Origin: JBFXIE01 sp050176255
GTDB taxonomy: Bacteria; Pseudomonadota; Gammaproteobacteria; Burkholderiales; Burkholderiaceae_C
NCBI RefSeq assembly: GCF_050176255.1
Contig: NZ_JBFXIE010000018.1
DNA: 58,313 nt
Direction: 5' to 3' (one strand)
Every line of letters begins with the position of its first letter. Within the stretch, counting starts at the first letter, position 1. A program made the position numbers and the translations under genes. Below the pieces are notes generated by a model. That model saw only the letters and a program-made list of their open reading frames with translations, had not been told where the DNA came from and did no database searches. Below are positions 44,057-52,985 of this stretch, one piece after another.

Positions 44057-44162
44057 CACGCCTGCGTCGCCCGCGCACCGGCGCGCCGGTGCGCGAGCCA
44101 GTGTGCCGCTGCAAGAACCTGTGTGCCGTACCATGCCGGGCACACCGGTTTATGTTGACCCG

Positions 44163-46544
44163 ATGATTACAGCGAAACCCACCACCTCCACAGACCCAGG
44201 CCAACACTACGCCAAGCTCGGTCAGCGCCTCATCCACGACGTGCTGGCCAACTCCCGGCACCTGCTGGAACTGGTGCTGGAGGCCACGCGCCTGTCCCTG
44301 AAGGCCCGGGAAGACCAGGCGCGCACGGCAGGCGAGCACTACGCGATGATGCAGGCGCGCCAGCAGCTGGCCCGGCTGGGCGACGTGCTAACCGAGCGCT
44401 ACCCCGCGGCGCTGCGTGTGGCGATCCACCAGGAAGCCGACACAAATCAGACCAGGCGAGCGCTGTCCAGCGTGCAATTCGACGAGCTGGAGCTGATGGA
44501 CGAGACGCAGATCAGCGAAAGTGTCGAACGCGCCCGCGCCTTGCAGGCGCTGGCCCCTGCTGTGGAGGGGCCGCTGGCAGAGCTCGACGCAATGATGGGC
44601 GCAGTCCAGGGCTTATCCAAGGTGCAGCCGGAGAAAAACCCCCTTCGCCCCATCACCTTCGTGCAGGCGCTGCAGGTAGTGGTGTCACAAATGCAGCTCA
44701 CCAACCAGATGCGCAACGACTGGATGGCGCACATGGCGCCTGCGCTGGGCGACGAATTGCGCAAGCTGTATCTGGCGTTGCTGCAGCAGCTCAGGCACAG
44801 CGGCGTGCAGCCCCTGGGCTACGCCCTGCGCCAGCCCAATGGACGCTATGTTTACCTGCCGCCACCGGACAGCGGCGCCAGCCCGGGCATGGAGCCTGAC
44901 CCTCTGGCGCAGGCCAGCGGACATCCCGGCCAGCAGTTCAGCGCTACCGGCGCGGGTCAGCCCGCACGGCAGCCCGCACAAACCAGTCAGCTTGATTCGC
45001 TGCTGACGCTCGATCGCCTGCGCCGCCTGTTGACCGGAGAGCTCGGCCACACCACAACCGCGCACCCATCGCCAGCCCCTGCGGCCAGTTTTGGCGAGCA
45101 GTTCGCGCGCGACTTCGAGTCCGGTGACGCGCTTCAATTGCCCGATCTGCCCGATCTGCCCGATCTGCCCGCGCCGGATTTTGATGCCACCGTGCCCGCG
45201 GCCCTGGAGGCGCTGCAGGAGATGCAGCAGGTGGATCACCTCATGGAGCGACTGGACAACCAACGCGCCCGGCCCGGCGCTGACAGCGGCGCCGGCGCAC
45301 AGTACGCAGTGCTGTGCCGCCAGCCCGGCGGGCTGGCCCGTGCGCTGAGCATGGAAGTGGTGTCGCTGATGGTGGACAACATCGCGCGCGACAGCCGCCT
45401 GCTGTGGCCTGTACAGCAATTCATCCGCACGCTGGAGCCCGCGCTTTTGCAGCTGGCCCTGGCAGACCCCCGGTTTTTCAACGACAAGGAACACGCAGCG
45501 CGCCGACTGCTGCAGGAAATCACCAGCCGCAGCCTGGCCTTCAACAGCCAACAGGCGCCCGAATTCAAGGCATTCCTGCAGTCGCTGCTGGAGATCGCCG
45601 GGCCGCTGGCCAGTGCGGATATCGACGGCCCCGAACCCTTTGAACATGCACTGCAGCAGCTGCAAGCCGCCTGGGCAGCGCGCGAGCAAGTCAGCAAGCA
45701 AGAGCGCCTGCGCGCCATCGAAGCGCTGCAGCACGCCGAACAGCGCCACCTGCTGGCGGCCAAGCTCTCGGGCGACCTTTCGTTGCTGCCCCAAATCGAC
45801 AAGGTGCCAGCAGAAATCTCCCGCTTCGTGCTGGGCCCCTGGGCGCAGGTGATGGCCCAGGCGCGCCTGGCCGACCAGACCGGCAGCGCCGACCCCGGCC
45901 GCTACCGGGAAGTGGTGGACGCTCTGCTGTGGAGCGCACAGCCTGCGCTGACCCGCCTGAACAGCGCCCGCCTGGCGCGCCTGGTACCCACCTTGCTGGA
46001 AAAGCTGCGCAGCGGACTGAGCCTGATCGACTACCCGCCACAGCAGACCCGCGCTTTCTTTGAGCAGCTGATGCTGCTGCACCAGGGCGCCTTCAAGTCG
46101 TCACCCACGGCCGAGCCGCTGCCCTTGCAAACCGAGAGCCGCCCTGCCCTGCGCGCAGACGATGAACCCTGGGTGGCCCCTCTGGAGGCCGCCGAATCGG
46201 GCTTCATGGATGTCGCCACGAGCACCGGTGCCCCGGGCGCAATGCCAGGCGCCAACGGCACACACACACCGACCACGCCTGCCGGCCTGGCCGTCGGCAC
46301 CTGGGTTGATCTTTTGCTGAACGGCCAATGCCAGCGCGCCCAGCTATCGTGGGTGGGTCCGCACGGCAAACTGTTTTTGTTCACCGACGCCAGTGGTCGC
46401 ACCCATTCCATGACCTTGAGGTTGCTCAACGAGCTCATCGCTCAAGACCGGCTGCGCGTGCTGACGCAGCAAACCGTGGTGGACGAAGCCCTGGACGCCG
46501 TAGCGCTGGCCGCCATGCGCAACAGCGTGGACAGCCGGCTGTGA
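44163..46544 (+). CDS. DUF1631 family protein
   Basis: A 793-residue, mostly helical cytoplasmic protein of the DUF1631 family, known mainly from beta- and gammaproteobacteria and of unknown function. Conserved-looking segments are FVQALQVVVSQMQLTNQMR near residue 170 and a C-terminal block (GTWVDLLLNGQCQRAQLSWV) that resembles a PilZ-like fold. A short tandem repeat gives PDLPDLPDLP near residue 330. The ATG at 44163 starts the conserved part. Position before a DUF2889 gene may reflect a shared transcript. Confidence 0.78.
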   Translation: MITAKPTTSTDPGQHYAKLGQRLIHDVLANSRHLLELVLEATRLSLKAREDQARTAGEHYAMMQARQQLARLGDVLTERYPAALRVAIHQEADTNQTRRALSSVQFDELELMDETQISESVERARALQALAPAVEGPLAELDAMMGAVQGLSKVQPEKNPLRPITFVQALQVVVSQMQLTNQMRNDWMAHMAPALGDELRKLYLALLQQLRHSGVQPLGYALRQPNGRYVYLPPPDSGASPGMEPDPLAQASGHPGQQFSATGAGQPARQPAQTSQLDSLLTLDRLRRLLTGELGHTTTAHPSPAPAASFGEQFARDFESGDALQLPDLPDLPDLPAPDFDATVPAALEALQEMQQVDHLMERLDNQRARPGADSGAGAQYAVLCRQPGGLARALSMEVVSLMVDNIARDSRLLWPVQQFIRTLEPALLQLALADPRFFNDKEHAARRLLQEITSRSLAFNSQQAPEFKAFLQSLLEIAGPLASADIDGPEPFEHALQQLQAAWAAREQVSKQERLRAIEALQHAEQRHLLAAKLSGDLSLLPQIDKVPAEISRFVLGPWAQVMAQARLADQTGSADPGRYREVVDALLWSAQPALTRLNSARLARLVPTLLEKLRSGLSLIDYPPQQTRAFFEQLMLLHQGAFKSSPTAEPLPLQTESRPALRADDEPWVAPLEAAESGFMDVATSTGAPGAMPGANGTHTPTTPAGLAVGTWVDLLLNGQCQRAQLSWVGPHGKLFLFTDASGRTHSMTLRLLNELIAQDRLRVLTQQTVVDEALDAVALAAMRNSVDSRL
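45141..45167 (+). repeat. Nine-base tandem repeat in the DUF1631 gene
   Basis: Three exact copies of CCCGATCTG encode Pro-Asp-Leu three times in an acidic linker. Unit gain or loss would keep frame. Confidence 0.85.
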
Positions 46545-46679
46545 GCAGCCGCCGCGCAAGAAGGCCCCTGACTTGATAGCATTCGCCACAGGGCCCGCAA
46601 GCACCAAGGCCATCTTTGGCCACCCAGAACTCACACGCCTTCACCTTCAACCGGCTACTCCTGCCAGCCATTGCCACAC

Positions 46680-47318
46680 ATGCCACTGTCACCTCCAGCT
46701 CCCCGCACCCCCAGCCACACCCGGCGCATCGTCTATCAAGGCTTCGAGCGAGAAGACGGCCTGTGGGACATAGAGGGAGAACTGCACGACAGCAAGGCCC
46801 ATGACCAGCCCCTGATGCGTCAGCCCGGCAAGGTGCGCCCCGCGGGCGACCCCATTCACCACATGCTGCTGCGCCTGACGGTGGACGATCAACTGGTGGT
46901 GCACGCCATCGAGTCCGCCATGGACGCTCACCCCCTGGGCGGCTGCAGCCAGGCCCAGCGCGCGCTGCAAAGCATGGTGGGCTGCAGCATGGCGCGCGGC
47001 TGGCGCCATTCCATCCAGGATCATCTGGGCGGCGTAGCCGGCTGCACCCACCTGCGCGAGCTGCTGTTCAACATGGCCACGGCGGCATTCCAGACCATCC
47101 ATGCGGCCTTCCACAGCACAGGCGACGAGCCCCCGCGCTACCTGGGCCAGTGCACCGGCTGGGACTTCAGCGGCGACGGGGTCAAGCACTACTACCCACA
47201 GTTCTACCGCCCCTCGCCCGACGCCCCTGGCCAGACGGCGAACAAGGCCCCAGGCAGGGCATCGCCCCCGGCCGCCGCGACGAACGGCGCAGCACCCATG
47301 CAGCAGCGCGGTTCGTAA
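46680..47318 (+). CDS. DUF2889 family protein
   Basis: A 212-residue protein of the DUF2889 family, whose function is unknown. Family-like stretches are RIVYQGFEREDGLWDIEGEL near the N-terminus, GCTHLRELLFNMATAAFQ near 127, and a Cys and His rich patch in between. The C-terminal 40 residues are low-complexity Ala/Pro and probably disordered. It is 135 bp after the DUF1631 gene. Confidence 0.82.
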   Translation: MPLSPPAPRTPSHTRRIVYQGFEREDGLWDIEGELHDSKAHDQPLMRQPGKVRPAGDPIHHMLLRLTVDDQLVVHAIESAMDAHPLGGCSQAQRALQSMVGCSMARGWRHSIQDHLGGVAGCTHLRELLFNMATAAFQTIHAAFHSTGDEPPRYLGQCTGWDFSGDGVKHYYPQFYRPSPDAPGQTANKAPGRASPPAAATNGAAPMQQRGS

Positions 47319-47456
47319 AACAAGAGCCGACCAAACTCAATGCACCCCCCCGGCCAGGCGCAGAGGCGCCATCAGCCGTTGCGGTAGCACGGGCTTTGGG
47401 GCAACGCCTTGCCCTGCCAAAGCCCGATCTGCCACACTGCAACGCAGGAGAAAACG

Positions 47457-47876
47457 ATGCTGATTCAACTGACTTACGCCAGCCGCGCCGCGCGCGTGCT
47501 CGGCCCGATGGATATCAAGGACATTCTGGGCGCCTCCCGGCGCAACAACGCCGCTGCAGGCATCACCGGCGCGCTGTGCCTGAACAACGGCATTTTTTTG
47601 CAGCAGCTCGAAGGCGACCGCCTGGCGGTCAACGCGCTGTACCACCGCCTGCTGGCCGATCCGCGCCACCGCGACACGGCCGTGCTGGACTTTGCCGAAA
47701 TTGCCCACCGCCGTTTTGGCAACTGGTCCATGGGACTGATCGGCTCGGTGGAGGCCAACCGTCAGCTGTTCCTCAAGTACTCCAGCAGCGCGGACTTCGA
47801 TCCCTTCAGCATGAGCGTTTTGACGCTGCGCAGCTTTTTCGACGAAATCCTGCAAAACATCCGCTGGCTGGAATGA
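47457..47876 (+). CDS. Stand-alone BLUF blue-light sensor protein
   Basis: A 139-residue protein consisting of a single BLUF domain, which binds FAD and switches hydrogen bonding under blue light. The photoactive Tyr is at position 7 (LTYASRA), Asn at 30-31 (SRRNNAAAGITGALC), Gln at 49-50 (FLQQLEGD), and Trp90 with Met92 in GNWSMGL. AGGAG lies 7 nt before the ATG. There is no fused output domain, so it must act on a partner. Neighbours (DUF2889, moaA) do not reveal which. Confidence 0.93.
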   Translation: MLIQLTYASRAARVLGPMDIKDILGASRRNNAAAGITGALCLNNGIFLQQLEGDRLAVNALYHRLLADPRHRDTAVLDFAEIAHRRFGNWSMGLIGSVEANRQLFLKYSSSADFDPFSMSVLTLRSFFDEILQNIRWLE

Positions 47877-47928
47877 CAATGCCGGCCAGCCCCTGCGCTG
47901 TCCCACTTGCTGCTTTTATCGGTTAACC

Positions 47929-49065
47929 ATGGCTGAACGTGTCATCCCGCTGATTGACGAGCGCCTGGCCCCCCTGGCCGCCACCGTGCCCGTCAACGCC
48001 GCGCCGCCCACCGGCTTGCTGACAGACACGCGCGGTCGCCCGCTGCGCGACCTGCGCATCAGCGTGACCGACCGCTGCAACTTCCGCTGCAGCTACTGCA
48101 TGCCAAAGGAAGTGTTTGACAAACACTACCGCTACCTGCCGCACAGCGACCTGCTCAGTTTTGAAGAGATCACACGGCTGGCGCGCCTGTTCCTGGCGCA
48201 CGGTGTGCGCAAGATACGCCTGACCGGCGGCGAGCCGCTGCTGCGCAAAGACCTGGACAAACTGGTCGCGCAACTGTCGGCGCTGCGCACCCTCGAAGGG
48301 CAAGTCCCCGACCTGACGCTGACCACCAACGGCTCGCTGCTGGCGCGCAAGGCGCGCGCGCTCAAGGCCGCCGGGCTGCAGCGCGTCACCGTCAGCCTGG
48401 ACAGCCTGGATGACGCCGTTTTTCGCCGCATGAACGACGTGGACTTTCCGGTGGCCGAAGTGCTCGCCGGCATCGAGGCCGCGCAGGCTGCGGGCTTTGC
48501 CCACATCAAGGTGAACATGGTGGTCAAGCGCGGCACCAACGACCACGAAATCCCAGCCCTGGCGCGGCACTTTCGCGGCACCGGCATCACGCTGCGCTTC
48601 ATCGAATACATGGACGTGGGCGCCACCAACGGCTGGCGCATGGACGAAGTGCTGCCCTCAGCCGAGGTCATCGCGCGTCTGCAGGCCGATCTACCCTTGG
48701 TGCCCCTGGCCGCGCAATCGCCAGGCGAAACCGCCCAGCGCTGGGGCTACGCCGGCGCCGACGGTCGCCACGACCCGCGCCTGGGCGAGGTCGGCACCAT
48801 CAGCAGCGTCACCCAGGCTTTTTGCGGCGATTGCAACCGCGCCCGCCTGTCCATGGAGGGGCGGCTGTACCTGTGCCTGTTTGCCGCGCAGGGCTGGGAC
48901 TTGCGCAGCCTGCTGCGCGGCGGCGCCAGCGACGAACAGATCAGCGCCGCCGTCGCCCACATCTGGCAAGGGCGCAGCGACCGCTATTCCGAGTTGCGCG
49001 CCAGCCTGCCGCCCGACCAGGGCCAAGGCCGACGCCGCATCGAGATGAGCTACATCGGCGGCTGA
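47929..49065 (+). CDS. moaA: GTP 3',8-cyclase
   Basis: A 378-residue radical-SAM enzyme for the first step of molybdenum-cofactor synthesis. The SAM cluster motif CNFRCSYC is at residues 50-57, and the second [4Fe-4S] ligands appear in FCGDCNRARL near 300 with a later Cys in LYLCLFA. The C-terminal Gly-Gly tail (SYIGG) needed for activity is present. First gene of the moaA-mobA-moeA cluster. Confidence 0.97.
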   Translation: MAERVIPLIDERLAPLAATVPVNAAPPTGLLTDTRGRPLRDLRISVTDRCNFRCSYCMPKEVFDKHYRYLPHSDLLSFEEITRLARLFLAHGVRKIRLTGGEPLLRKDLDKLVAQLSALRTLEGQVPDLTLTTNGSLLARKARALKAAGLQRVTVSLDSLDDAVFRRMNDVDFPVAEVLAGIEAAQAAGFAHIKVNMVVKRGTNDHEIPALARHFRGTGITLRFIEYMDVGATNGWRMDEVLPSAEVIARLQADLPLVPLAAQSPGETAQRWGYAGADGRHDPRLGEVGTISSVTQAFCGDCNRARLSMEGRLYLCLFAAQGWDLRSLLRGGASDEQISAAVAHIWQGRSDRYSELRASLPPDQGQGRRRIEMSYIGG

Positions 49066-49109
49066 GAGGCAAGAGGCTGAGGCCGCCCGACACGCAACAC
49101 AACGTTTAC

Positions 49110-49742
49110 ATGATCCACACCCACGACATCACAGGCCTCATCCTTGCCGGCGGCCGCGGCTCCCGCATGGGCGGGGTGGACAAGGGCCTGCAAAGCTTTC
49201 GTGGCCTGCCGCTGGCGCTGCATACCCTGATGCGCCTTTCGCCCCAGGTGGGCGAAGTGATGATCAACGCCAACCGCAACCTGGCGGCTTACGAATCGTT
49301 TGGCGTGCCAGTCTGGCCCGACAGCCTGGCCGACTACGCCGGTCCGCTGGCAGGCTTTCTGACCGGGCTGGAGCGCTGCGAGACGTCCTGGCTGCTCACC
49401 GTGCCCTGCGACACGCCGCTATTCCCGCAAGACCTGGCCGCGCGCCTGGCGCAGGCGGCCGATCGCGAAGGCGCCGACATCGCCATGGCCGCCGCCCCCG
49501 AGACGGATGACAGCGGCGCCGTGCGCGTGCGCACCCAGCCGGTGTTTTGCCTGCTGCGCGTGGCGCTGCTCGAGAGCCTGGTGCGTTTTACCCAGGGCGG
49601 CGGGCGCAAGATCGACCTCTGGACCGCGCAGCACGCCTGCACCATCGTGCCCTTCGACCAGCCGGGCGACGACCCGCACGCCTTCCACAACGCCAACACC
49701 CTGGCCGAACTGTATACCCTGGAGGGCCTGGGCAACTCCTGA
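49110..49742 (+). CDS. mobA: Molybdenum cofactor guanylyltransferase
   Basis: A 210-residue enzyme that adds GMP to molybdopterin to give the MGD cofactor for DMSO-reductase-type enzymes. The GTP-binding signature LAGGRGSRMGGVDKGL is at residues 12-27, and the catalytic PCDTPLF near 97. It lies 44 bp after moaA and 38 bp before moeA, consistent with one operon. Confidence 0.95.
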   Translation: MIHTHDITGLILAGGRGSRMGGVDKGLQSFRGLPLALHTLMRLSPQVGEVMINANRNLAAYESFGVPVWPDSLADYAGPLAGFLTGLERCETSWLLTVPCDTPLFPQDLAARLAQAADREGADIAMAAAPETDDSGAVRVRTQPVFCLLRVALLESLVRFTQGGGRKIDLWTAQHACTIVPFDQPGDDPHAFHNANTLAELYTLEGLGNS

Positions 49743-49780
49743 GCCACCCTCCCTCTTTTCTGCGCTTTGCTGCATTCCGC

Positions 49781-50920
49781 ATGAAAACCATTGACCAGAT
49801 CGCCGCCGAGCTGCAGGGCTACGACCCGCAGGCCCTGCGCGCCGCCGACGTAAACGCTTTTTTGCAGCGCCTGGTGGCGCCCGTGACCGAAACCGAAGAC
49901 GTGGGCATCTTCGACGCCCTGGGCCGCGTGCTGGCGCGCGACGTGGTGTCGCCCGTCAGCGTGCCGCCGCACGACAACTCCGCCATGGACGGCTTTGCCT
50001 TCGACGGCGCACAGTTGCATTCCGGCCAGACCCTGGTGCTGCGCCCCGTGGGCGGCACGGCCTTTGCCGGTACCGCCTGGGTCGGCCAAGTGGCTGCAGG
50101 CGAGTGCGTCAAGATCATGACCGGCGCCATCATGCCCGCCGGGCTGGACACGGTGGTACCGCAGGAATTCACCAGCACTCAACCCGATGGCAGCATCCGC
50201 ATCGCGCCCGACGTCCTGCGCCGCGGCGACAACCGGCGCCTGCTGGGCGAAGACCTCATGCAAGGCCAGGTTGCGCTATCAAAAGGAGAGCTTCTAACGC
50301 CTGCTGCCATTGGGCTAGTAGCCAGTCTGGGGCTTAAAACCGTCACCGTCTATCGCCGCCTGCGCGTGGCGTATTTTTCGACCGGCGACGAAATCCTCAG
50401 CCTGGGCGAGCCACCGCGCGAAGGCGCGGTGTACGACAGCAACCGCTACACCGTCTTCGGCCTGCTCACGCGCCTGGGCGTGCAGGTGATCGACCTGGGC
50501 GTGGTGCGCGACGAGCCCGCACTGCTGGAGGCCGCCTTTCGCCGCGCGGCCGCACAGGCTGACGCCGTCATCACCAGCGGCGGCGTGAGCGTGGGCGAGG
50601 CTGACCACACGCGCACCATGATGAAGCAGCTGGGCGACGTGGCGTTCTGGCGCATCGCCATGCGCCCGGGGCGCCCCATGGCCGTGGGCCGCATCCGGCC
50701 GGGCACACCAGCGTCACAAGAAAAAACGGCCTCTAGCTCTTGTACGACAAGCGCCTCCAGCTATCAAAATGAAAGCATTCAGGGCGCAGCAACTGGCAGC
50801 GTGCTGTTTGGCCTGCCGGGCAATCCGGTGGCGGTGATGGTCACCTTTCTGGCCTTTGTGCGTCCCGCGCTGCTGCGCATGATGGGCTGTACGCGCGCCG
50901 CGCCGCCGCTGCTGCGCGCC
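49781..50920 (+). CDS. moeA: Molybdopterin molybdenumtransferase (C-terminus lost in gap)
   Basis: Inserts molybdate into adenylylated molybdopterin. Conserved segments are DNSAMDGFAF near residue 66, MTGAIMPAG near 111, YDSNRY near 218, TSGGVSVGEAD near 265, and GLPGNPVAVMVTF near 346. Between GRIRPG and SVLFGLPGN lies an extra stretch of about 30 Ser/Thr-rich residues, encoded by a reverse-orientation dispersed repeat. A second repeat-like element overlaps residues about 167-181. The reading frame enters the gap, so the C-terminal domain IV is missing. Confidence 0.93.
50279..50322 (+). repeat. Dispersed inverted repeat, copy 8 (inside moeA, diverged)
   Basis: Reads AGAGCTTCTAACGCC, a spacer, then TTGGGCTAGTAGCC. 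It matches both arms of the family but encodes LLTPAAIGLVASLGL, which also fits the normal MoeA sequence here. Either the element was adapted or the match is partly chance. Confidence 0.45.
50721..50770 (-). repeat. Dispersed inverted repeat, copy 9 (inside moeA, reverse orientation)
   Basis: On the minus strand it reads ATTTTGATAGCTGGAGGCGC, then TTGTCGTACAAGAGCTAGAG, then GCCGTTTTTT. GCGCTTGT can pair with ACAAGAGC. It is in frame within the variable loop before GLPGNPVAV. Confidence 0.8.
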
Positions 50921-51020
50921 NNNNNNNNNNNNNNNNNNNNNNNNNNNNNNNNNNNNNNNNNNNNNNNNNNNNNNNNNNNNNNNNNNNNNNNNNNNNNNNN
51001 NNNNNNNNNNNNNNNNNNNN
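50921..51020. other. Scaffold gap (100 N)
   Basis: A run of 100 N with unrelated flanks. Both moeA from the left and rnhA from the right are truncated by it. By family lengths about 70 and 30-35 residues are missing, so the true gap is likely over 300 bp. Confidence 0.95.
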
Positions 51021-51385
51021 ACCCAGTGCCATTCGATGCGGTGGCCCGCCCCGTGCGCCAGATCGTCCAGGCGCTGCCACAGCTCCACGTTCTTGACCGG
51101 CTGGCCGGCTGCGGTGCGCCAGCCTTTTTTCTTCCAGCCGTGGATCCACTCGGTGATGCCCTGGCGCACGTACTGGCTGTCCAGGTACAGCGCCACCTGG
51201 CACGGGCGCTTGAGCGCGCCCAGCGCCTGGATCACGGCCATCAGTTCCATGCGGTTGTTGGTGGTACCCAGCTCGCCGCCAAACAGTTCTTTTTCCAGCT
51301 CGCCCGAACGCAGCACCGCGCCCCAGCCACCGGGACCCGGATTACCCTTGCATGCACCATCGGTATAAATCACCACCTGCTTCAA
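51021..51385 (-). CDS. rnhA: Ribonuclease HI (C-terminus lost in gap)
   Basis: Cleaves RNA in RNA-DNA hybrids. Catalytic Asp9 (YTDGACKGNPGPGGW), Glu47 (NNRMEL) and Asp69 (LYLDSQYV) are present; the last catalytic Asp and the mobile His are in the gap. 121 residues are visible of a normal ~150. The start is a TTG at 51385, supported by AGGAG 6 nt upstream and by the conserved N-terminus beginning there. Confidence 0.93.
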
Positions 51386-51410
51386 AAAAGACTCCTGAAT
51401 AAAACAACAA

Positions 51411-51432
51411 GCCCGCCCCGATCAGGGCGGGC
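51411..51432 (-). terminator. Intrinsic terminator after the methyltransferase gene
   Basis: The stem GCCCGCCC-CGATCA-GGGCGGGC is followed on the minus strand by TTGTTGTTTT. It is 10 bp beyond the methyltransferase stop and just before rnhA, separating the two transcripts. Confidence 0.88.
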
Positions 51433-51442
51433 GATCAGCCTC

Positions 51443-52210
51443 TCAATGCAGCCGCGCCACCTGTGCCTTCACGGCCGCAGACTTGGGCGCCTTGCGCCAC
51501 AAGGGCTCCAGCAGCCGCATGCCGTGGACGCGCTTGATGGCCACCATCACATAAGCTGCCCCGAGTATGGGCCACCAACGCGGGCCCAGACCGTCCATCC
51601 AGCCATGGCGCTGCAGCCAGCGCTCGGTGGTCACCGCGGGGCGATAGCAACCAAAGCTGATGGAGTCGAGCTCGAAGTCCAGCAGGCGCAGCCAGTCGCG
51701 CAGACGTCCCGGCGCAATCAGCTCGACGTCGGGCAGATACAGCCGGCCTCCTCCACCGCAGCGCTGGTACAGCCGCGCACGGCGCTGATGCAAGCCCCAC
51801 AGGCTCCAGGGGTTGAGCCCGCTGATGACCACCCGCCCCTCGGGCACCAGCACGCGCTGCACCTCGCGCAGCGCAGCATGCGGGTCTGCGCTGAGTTCCA
51901 GCGTGTGGGGCATCGCCACCAGATCCAGGCTGGCCTGTGCAAACGGCAGGGCCACAGGCTCGGCCAGCAGTTGCGCTGCCGGGGCGCCGACGGACTGCAT
52001 CAGCGGCAACTGCCCCGCGCCCAGCGCCAGCCAGCGGTGCGGCATGCGGTTGCCACGCAGTGCCTGCAGGCCCGGCATGCCCAGCTGCAACGCGTGATAG
52101 CCGAAGATGTCGGCCACCAATTCGTCGTAGCGCTCTTGCTCCCAGGTCAGCAGGTAGCGGCCCGGCGCAGAGTCGAACCAATGGTGCAAACCTATAATTT
52201 CACCGATCAT
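51443..52210 (-). CDS. Class I SAM-dependent methyltransferase domain protein
   Basis: A 255-residue protein with a methyltransferase type 11-like core. Visible pieces are LPFAQASLDLVAMPHTLEL (motif II-III region near 95), LREVQRVLVPEGRVVISGLNP and a C-terminal YVMVAIKRVHGMRLL. The usual N-terminal glycine-rich SAM motif is weak (WLALGAGQLPLM). The substrate is unknown. The ATG at 52210 overlaps the gloB start on the other strand; a TTG at 52189 (MHHWFDSAPGRYLL) is an alternative start. Confidence 0.8.
   Translation of the reverse strand: MIGEIIGLHHWFDSAPGRYLLTWEQERYDELVADIFGYHALQLGMPGLQALRGNRMPHRWLALGAGQLPLMQSVGAPAAQLLAEPVALPFAQASLDLVAMPHTLELSADPHAALREVQRVLVPEGRVVISGLNPWSLWGLHQRRARLYQRCGGGGRLYLPDVELIAPGRLRDWLRLLDFELDSISFGCYRPAVTTERWLQRHGWMDGLGPRWWPILGAAYVMVAIKRVHGMRLLEPLWRKAPKSAAVKAQVARLH
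52193..52198 (+). promoter_or_regulatory. Possible -10 element directly before gloB
   Basis: A perfect TATAAT sits 10 nt upstream of the gloB ATG. Transcription would begin around 52205, leaving almost no 5' untranslated region, so gloB mRNA might be nearly leaderless. No convincing -35 hexamer is visible. Confidence 0.4.
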
Positions 52211-52985
52211 GACCTTGCTGCCGCTACCTGCGTTTTCTGACAACTACATCTGGATGCTGCACGACACGCACCACGCCATCGTGGTGGATCCGGGCGATGC
52301 TGCGCCAGTGTTGCAGGCGCTGGGCAGCATGGGCTTGTCATTGCAGGCCATTCTAGTCACGCACCACCACAGCGACCATGTAGGCGGCGTGGACGCGCTG
52401 CGCGAAGCCACCGGTGCCGCCGTCTATGGCCCTGCCGCCGAAACCATGCCCCAGCCCGTCACCCGTCTGGCCGGCGGCAGCGTCGTCTCTGCACTGGGCC
52501 TGCGCTTCGTGGTGCTGGATGTGCCCGGGCACACTGCAGGGCATATTGCCTACTACTGCGCCCATGCGGACGGCGGGCCGCTGCTGTTTTGTGGCGACAC
52601 ACTGTTTTCAGGCGGCTGTGGCCGGATTTTTGAAGGCACGCCCGCGCAAATGCAGGTCTCGCTGGACGCACTGGCTGCGCTGCCGGGCGACACGCGCGTC
52701 TGCTGCGCCCACGAATACACGCTGTCCAACCTGAAGTTCGCACGCGCCGTGGAGCCTGACAACGCCGCGCTGCAGGAATACACCGCCCACTGCGAATCTC
52801 TGCGCCAGGCGGGGCAGCCCACGCTGCCGTCCAGCATCGCCACAGAGCGCGCCATCAACCCTTTTTTGCGCACGCGCCAAGCCACCGTCGCCCAGGCGGC
52901 TCTGGGGGCTGATGCCAGCGTGAACCCACAGGAGCCTGCATCCGTGCTGGCCGCGCTGCGCCAATGGAAAAACGAGTACCGATGA
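52209..52985 (+). CDS. gloB: Hydroxyacylglutathione hydrolase (glyoxalase II)
   Basis: A 258-residue metallo-beta-lactamase-fold enzyme that releases D-lactate and glutathione from S-lactoylglutathione in methylglyoxal detoxification. The metal site THHHSDHVGG begins at residue 51. Further ligands are in PGHTAGHIAYY and LFCGDTLFSGGCGR. Its stop overlaps the start of the lytic transglycosylase gene (ATGA). Confidence 0.96.
   Translation: MTLLPLPAFSDNYIWMLHDTHHAIVVDPGDAAPVLQALGSMGLSLQAILVTHHHSDHVGGVDALREATGAAVYGPAAETMPQPVTRLAGGSVVSALGLRFVVLDVPGHTAGHIAYYCAHADGGPLLFCGDTLFSGGCGRIFEGTPAQMQVSLDALAALPGDTRVCCAHEYTLSNLKFARAVEPDNAALQEYTAHCESLRQAGQPTLPSSIATERAINPFLRTRQATVAQAALGADASVNPQEPASVLAALRQWKNEYR

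Noticed and set aside
46560..46605. Repeat-like TTGATAGC and GGCC words after the DUF1631 gene
   Set aside because: The central arms AGCGCT/AGGGCT are missing; similarity is limited to short words.
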